A DNA stretch of 47,571 nt from positions 1 through 47,571 of the forward strand of contig CALODD010000058.1 of assembly GCA_942491945.1 (NCBI GenBank), in the 5' to 3' direction. The stretch's first letter is position 1, and each line of letters opens with the position of its first letter. The position numbers and the translations under genes were made by a program. Positions 44,695 through 47,571 of the stretch are shown here, piece by piece. Source of the DNA: JAJDYQ01 sp942491945. GTDB lineage: Bacteria; Pseudomonadota; Gammaproteobacteria; JAJDYQ01. Below the pieces are notes generated by a model, which was given only the letters and a program-made list of their open reading frames with translations, was not told where the DNA came from and made no database searches.

Positions 44695-46233
44695 TCAACG
44701 ATCGTCGTCGGGGAAGTCGAGCACCTCGTAGGGCACGTAGTCGAGTACCTCCCAGCGGATGAGGGGAATGATCTCCGCTTCGCCGTCGGCACCCGCGCGC
44801 CGCCAGACCACCGATCGCACGGTCCGCACCAGCGCCTGGGACTCCTGCTCTTCGCGCTTGATGTCCTCCCGGCGGCTTCCGGGTTGGATGCGCTCCTCAC
44901 CCGAGGGTCGGCGCGCGGTGACGTAGATCGAGAACACACTGCTCTGGGTCTTCAGGAGGCTGCGCAGCTCGTCCTTGTCCTCGGGCTCGAAGCTCACCCA
45001 GCTCTTGATCTCGGACAGGCCGTCCACGGAGGGGAAGTGCTGCTTGGCGACGATCTCGTCGCCGTACTCGTCGAGATCGGCGAGGGAGTCGTCGATCGGG
45101 TCCTCTTCGTCCTCCAACGGCTCGTTGCGATACTCGATGACATCGGGCCAGAAGTCATAGGGCACGGCGCGCTGATCGAGCAGCGACTCGAGCACGGCCC
45201 GTGGTGCCGTGTTCAGGTTGATCCGACCGTCGGGAGAATCCGGCTCCGCCGCGGCGTCGCCCTGGCCACCCCCCCCCAGGGGAGCACCGCCCGCGGTCGG
45301 GTCGTCCGGGTTGCCGTTCGGGTCTGTATCGGGCTCTCCATTCGGATCGCCGTTCGGATCGCCGTTCGGATCGTTCGAGCTCCCGTCGGGGATGGGCGAG
45401 CCGCCCCCCCCGCTGTCGGACGAAGCCGCGCCGAGCGTCGAGAGAGAGCTGGTGACCGTGAGGAAGGTGCCCAAGGAGTGGACCACCGTGCCGTTCTCAT
45501 CGCGCACGTCACGGAAGAGATCGCGCGGGAAGAGGTCCGCGTCCACCGCCACCAACTCGCGCAGCGTCATGGGGAGCCCGGCGCCCTCGAAGGCCGTGTC
45601 GTCGGTCAACTGCGTGGGGCGCGGCAGGTACTGATCGTCCCGGCGCCGCATGAACTCCAACATGGCATCCGCCATCTGGCGTGCCTGCCCCCCGTCGATG
45701 GCGAGCCGCGTATCGGCGCGGGACTTCTCGATGACCCGCGTCAACCGCTCGAAAGCGACCTCCGCGTCCTTGGGGTCCTCCTGAAGGATGGAGAGCACGT
45801 TGAACTTGCTGTCCTCATCCTGGATCAGAACGCGCAGCTGCAGGTCGTTCATCTCCGTCCGGATCGGACGCGCCCACTCGTCCTCGCGCGAATCCGAGGG
45901 TCCGCTCTCTCCGCCGCCCTCGCCACCCGCCGCCGCGGAGAAGGGATCGCCGCCACCCCCGCCTCCTCCCCCACCGAAGGGATCGGCGCCGGCCCCGCCT
46001 CCGCCCTGAGCATCGGCGAGCAAGGTCTCGTAGGCATCCAGGAGCACCGACTCGATGGCCTGATCCATGGCGACGAGGGTCTCCTCGTTGCGCGCCACCC
46101 GAGCATCGGTCTTCGACGAGAAGGCGATCTGCTGCACGATCAGGATCAGCACGATCAGCACCAGGAACGAGAGCATGAGCACCGCGCCGCGGCGCGGGCT
46201 CGAGGTGCAGAGAGGGTTCCTGAGGACTTTCAT
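44695..46233 (-). CDS. gspK: GspK-like type II secretion minor pseudopilin
   Basis: Tip pseudopilin of a type II secretion system. From the ATG at 46233 it has 512 residues, longer than usual (about 330). A prepilin-type N-terminus RRGAVLMLSFLVLIVLILIV serves as signal and membrane helix. The family helix-hairpin motif GRINLNTAPRAVLESLL is clear at about 335. Two low-complexity inserts explain the extra length: a glycine-rich stretch near residues 80-120 and a Asp-Pro-Asn-Gly repeat near 285-310. The start is uncertain; an upstream in-frame ATG at 46281 exists. The hyuB ATG lies two bases after its stop. Confidence 0.82.
   Translation of the reverse strand: MKVLRNPLCTSSPRRGAVLMLSFLVLIVLILIVQQIAFSSKTDARVARNEETLVAMDQAIESVLLDAYETLLADAQGGGGAGADPFGGGGGGGGGDPFSAAAGGEGGGESGPSDSREDEWARPIRTEMNDLQLRVLIQDEDSKFNVLSILQEDPKDAEVAFERLTRVIEKSRADTRLAIDGGQARQMADAMLEFMRRRDDQYLPRPTQLTDDTAFEGAGLPMTLRELVAVDADLFPRDLFRDVRDENGTVVHSLGTFLTVTSSLSTLGAASSDSGGGGSPIPDGSSNDPNGDPNGDPNGEPDTDPNGNPDDPTAGGAPLGGGGQGDAAAEPDSPDGRINLNTAPRAVLESLLDQRAVPYDFWPDVIEYRNEPLEDEEDPIDDSLADLDEYGDEIVAKQHFPSVDGLSEIKSWVSFEPEDKDELRSLLKTQSSVFSIYVTARRPSGEERIQPGSRREDIKREEQESQALVRTVRSVVWRRAGADGEAEIIPLIRWEVLDYVPYEVLDFPDDDR
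45325..45376. repeat. Tandem 12-bp coding repeat in gspK
   Basis: Unit GGATCGCCGTTC (plus strand) occurs about three times in a row with degenerate flanking units; on the minus strand it encodes repeated Asp-Pro-Asn-Gly in a linker of the pseudopilin. A site for copy-number change by slippage. Confidence 0.75.
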
Positions 46234-46406
46234 GGTGCCAGAGCCGAGCCGAGCGGGATCGACGCCAGGGGAACTCGACAAGCTCCGCCAACGGAGGATC
46301 CGGGATGGACGCCCGACCCACAGGATACTTCCCGATCTCCGAGCGCCCAGATCCGGCCGGGGCCTACCGGTGTTGCCGAATCCGGCGCGGAGCCCTTCTC
46401 TGCCGT

Positions 46407-47571
46407 CTAGTAGTCCGTCAGGTCGGAGTTCTGGATGATCCTGGGGCTGATGGAGAACAGCACCGTCTGCTTCTCCTTCACCGTGAACGTCGATCGGAAC
46501 AGGAACCCGATCAGCGGAATGTCGCCGAGGATCGGGACCTGGCTGACGATCTCCTGGTCACGCGTCTGCGTCAGACCCCCGATGACCAGGGTCTGGCCGG
46601 GCTTCAGGTGCACCACGGTCCTGGCGGTCCGGTAGGCGATGACCGGCACCTCGGACGTGCCCGCGGTGGAGGCGACGATCGCCGCGGAGCCGACGCGCTG
46701 CGACCCCTCGACCCGGATGTCGAGCGCCAGCGTGTTGGAGCCCATCAGGCGCGGGGAGATCCACAGCGAAGTGCCCACCTTCTTGTACGCGGTCGTGGTG
46801 GTGAACACGCCGTTCGCGTCCAACGTCTTGAACTGCAGGAACGGAATCTCGGTCAGGGTCTCGATGCGCGCCACGCCCCCGGCCCGGACCACCGTGTAGG
46901 GCTGCGAGTCGATCTTCACGTTCTGCCAGCCCTCGACCGCCTGGAGAATCGCATCGAAGGTCACACCGTCCTGCACCGCGCCGAGCTCCAGGAGCGCCTC
47001 GACCCCCTGCGTCGGATAGCGCAGGAGGGGGACGCCAGAGAGCGTTCCGTAGGGGTCTTCGGAATCCAGCGGAGAGCCCGATGAGAAGTTGGGCAGGTTC
47101 GGGAGGAACCGCTTCACGAGGTTGCGCTCACCGAACGCGAAGCTCCCCGCCCCGCCGATGTCCTCCGAATCGGTCTCGACGAACTCGATGATCTTCGCCT
47201 CGAGCTCGATCTGCGGTACGCCGCCACCCGCGAACTGGTCCAGGAAGTCCTCGAAGTCCAGGAGCCGCCGGGGCGTCGCCGTCACCACCATGAGATCGGA
47301 AACCGGGAGCTGCTGCGCCTTCTCCGGTTTGACCTCGAACCGCGTGAAGTCCACGAAGAACTCGTCGTCCAGCCCCGCCAGGATCTGGTATTCGACGAAG
47401 TCCGGGTCGAGGGGAGGCGTCGGCTGCCCCGGCGTCACCGCCGGCCGCTCTCGATACGGGAACGGCTCGAGCGCCGAGAGCAACCGGACGATCTTCTCGG
47501 GCCGGCCGGGGGGTAGTGTGAACGGCTTGGAGACGAAGGTCTGCCCGCTCTCGTCCTCCCGGACGACGATG
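46407..47571 (-). CDS. gspD: Type II secretion / type IV pilus secretin, 5' end outside window
   Basis: C-terminal part of an outer-membrane secretin. The frame is open to the window edge, so at least 388 residues are present and the N-terminal N0-N2 domains are missing. N3-like and beta-barrel features seen are TATPRRLLDFEDFLDQF, QIELEAKIIEFVET, and the secretin signature VPILGDIPLIGFLFRS followed by LFSISPRII. PGQTLVIGGL matches the family. With gspK 173 bp downstream it marks a gsp locus of the GC-rich organism. The symbol is by family; PilQ- or GspD-type cannot be separated here. Confidence 0.85.
   Translation of the reverse strand, partial: IVVREDESGQTFVSKPFTLPPGRPEKIVRLLSALEPFPYRERPAVTPGQPTPPLDPDFVEYQILAGLDDEFFVDFTRFEVKPEKAQQLPVSDLMVVTATPRRLLDFEDFLDQFAGGGVPQIELEAKIIEFVETDSEDIGGAGSFAFGERNLVKRFLPNLPNFSSGSPLDSEDPYGTLSGVPLLRYPTQGVEALLELGAVQDGVTFDAILQAVEGWQNVKIDSQPYTVVRAGGVARIETLTEIPFLQFKTLDANGVFTTTTAYKKVGTSLWISPRLMGSNTLALDIRVEGSQRVGSAAIVASTAGTSEVPVIAYRTARTVVHLKPGQTLVIGGLTQTRDQEIVSQVPILGDIPLIGFLFRSTFTVKEKQTVLFSISPRIIQNSDLTDY

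Noticed and set aside
45325..45376. CRISPR-like direct repeats
   Set aside because: Units are 12 bp, contiguous, without spacers, in frame within gspK.
44884..46410. 508-codon plus-strand frame antisense to gspK
   Set aside because: Long open antisense frames are expected in GC-rich genes; the minus strand gives a clear GspK with pilin-type N-terminus.

Overview
The window joins two unrelated pieces of DNA. Positions 1 to about 41990 look like one gammaproteobacterial chromosome segment of moderate GC (judged by eye near 47-50%). Its genes and gene order are those of a gammaproteobacterium: nnr/queG divergent, pcnB-folK-dNK-panBCD, lptFG/pepA divergent, holC-valS. A flavocytochrome c sulfide dehydrogenase (fccAB) next to a pentahaem cytochrome points to a sulfur-oxidising lifestyle. 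From about 41985-41997 to the end the DNA is very GC-rich (by eye near 70%), has different codon use and carries purA (truncated), a frame-broken hydantoinase B gene, gspK and gspD (open at the window edge). The join falls inside valS and inside purA at once, with a short ambiguous overlap. It is best read as an assembly or amplification chimera, not as a genomic island.

Layout of the left part: NAD(P)HX repair gene nnr (its last part lies outside) and queG, which share a 28-bp symmetric divergent promoter; a membrane diguanylate cyclase; pgi; the pcnB-folK-deoxynucleoside kinase-panB-panC-panD operon on the minus strand; a REC-HPt-REC-GGDEF regulator; an RDD membrane protein; the sufBCD-sufT-Rieske cluster behind an IscR-like operator; a sulfide-oxidation cluster (pentahaem cytochrome, fccA, fccB) bracketed by two paralogous small secreted proteins of unknown function; an orphan ParS/MbcA-like antitoxin, a TPR protein, a ParA ATPase and a degenerate-CYTH/CHAD protein, the last two coupled to lptFG; pepA; a double PRC-barrel protein; a single-chain restriction-modification enzyme; higBA; a solitary 2-methylcitrate synthase gene (prpC type); an RND transporter fused to a cyclic-nucleotide-binding domain; then holC, an acidic 131-residue protein and the 5' three quarters of valS.

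A dispersed imperfect-palindrome repeat (110-150 bp) occurs four times in the left part, always between or at the ends of genes and always in the direction of the local operon. In one copy the stem bases are changed on both arms, so pairing is kept. That copy also supplies the last codons and stop of the regulator gene. The observations most worth following up are this repeat family, the ParA-CHAD pair (possible polyphosphate-granule positioning), the fcc cluster with its paired secreted proteins, the RND-CNBD fusion, the symmetric leaderless promoter, and the chimeric junction, which affects any use of this contig.
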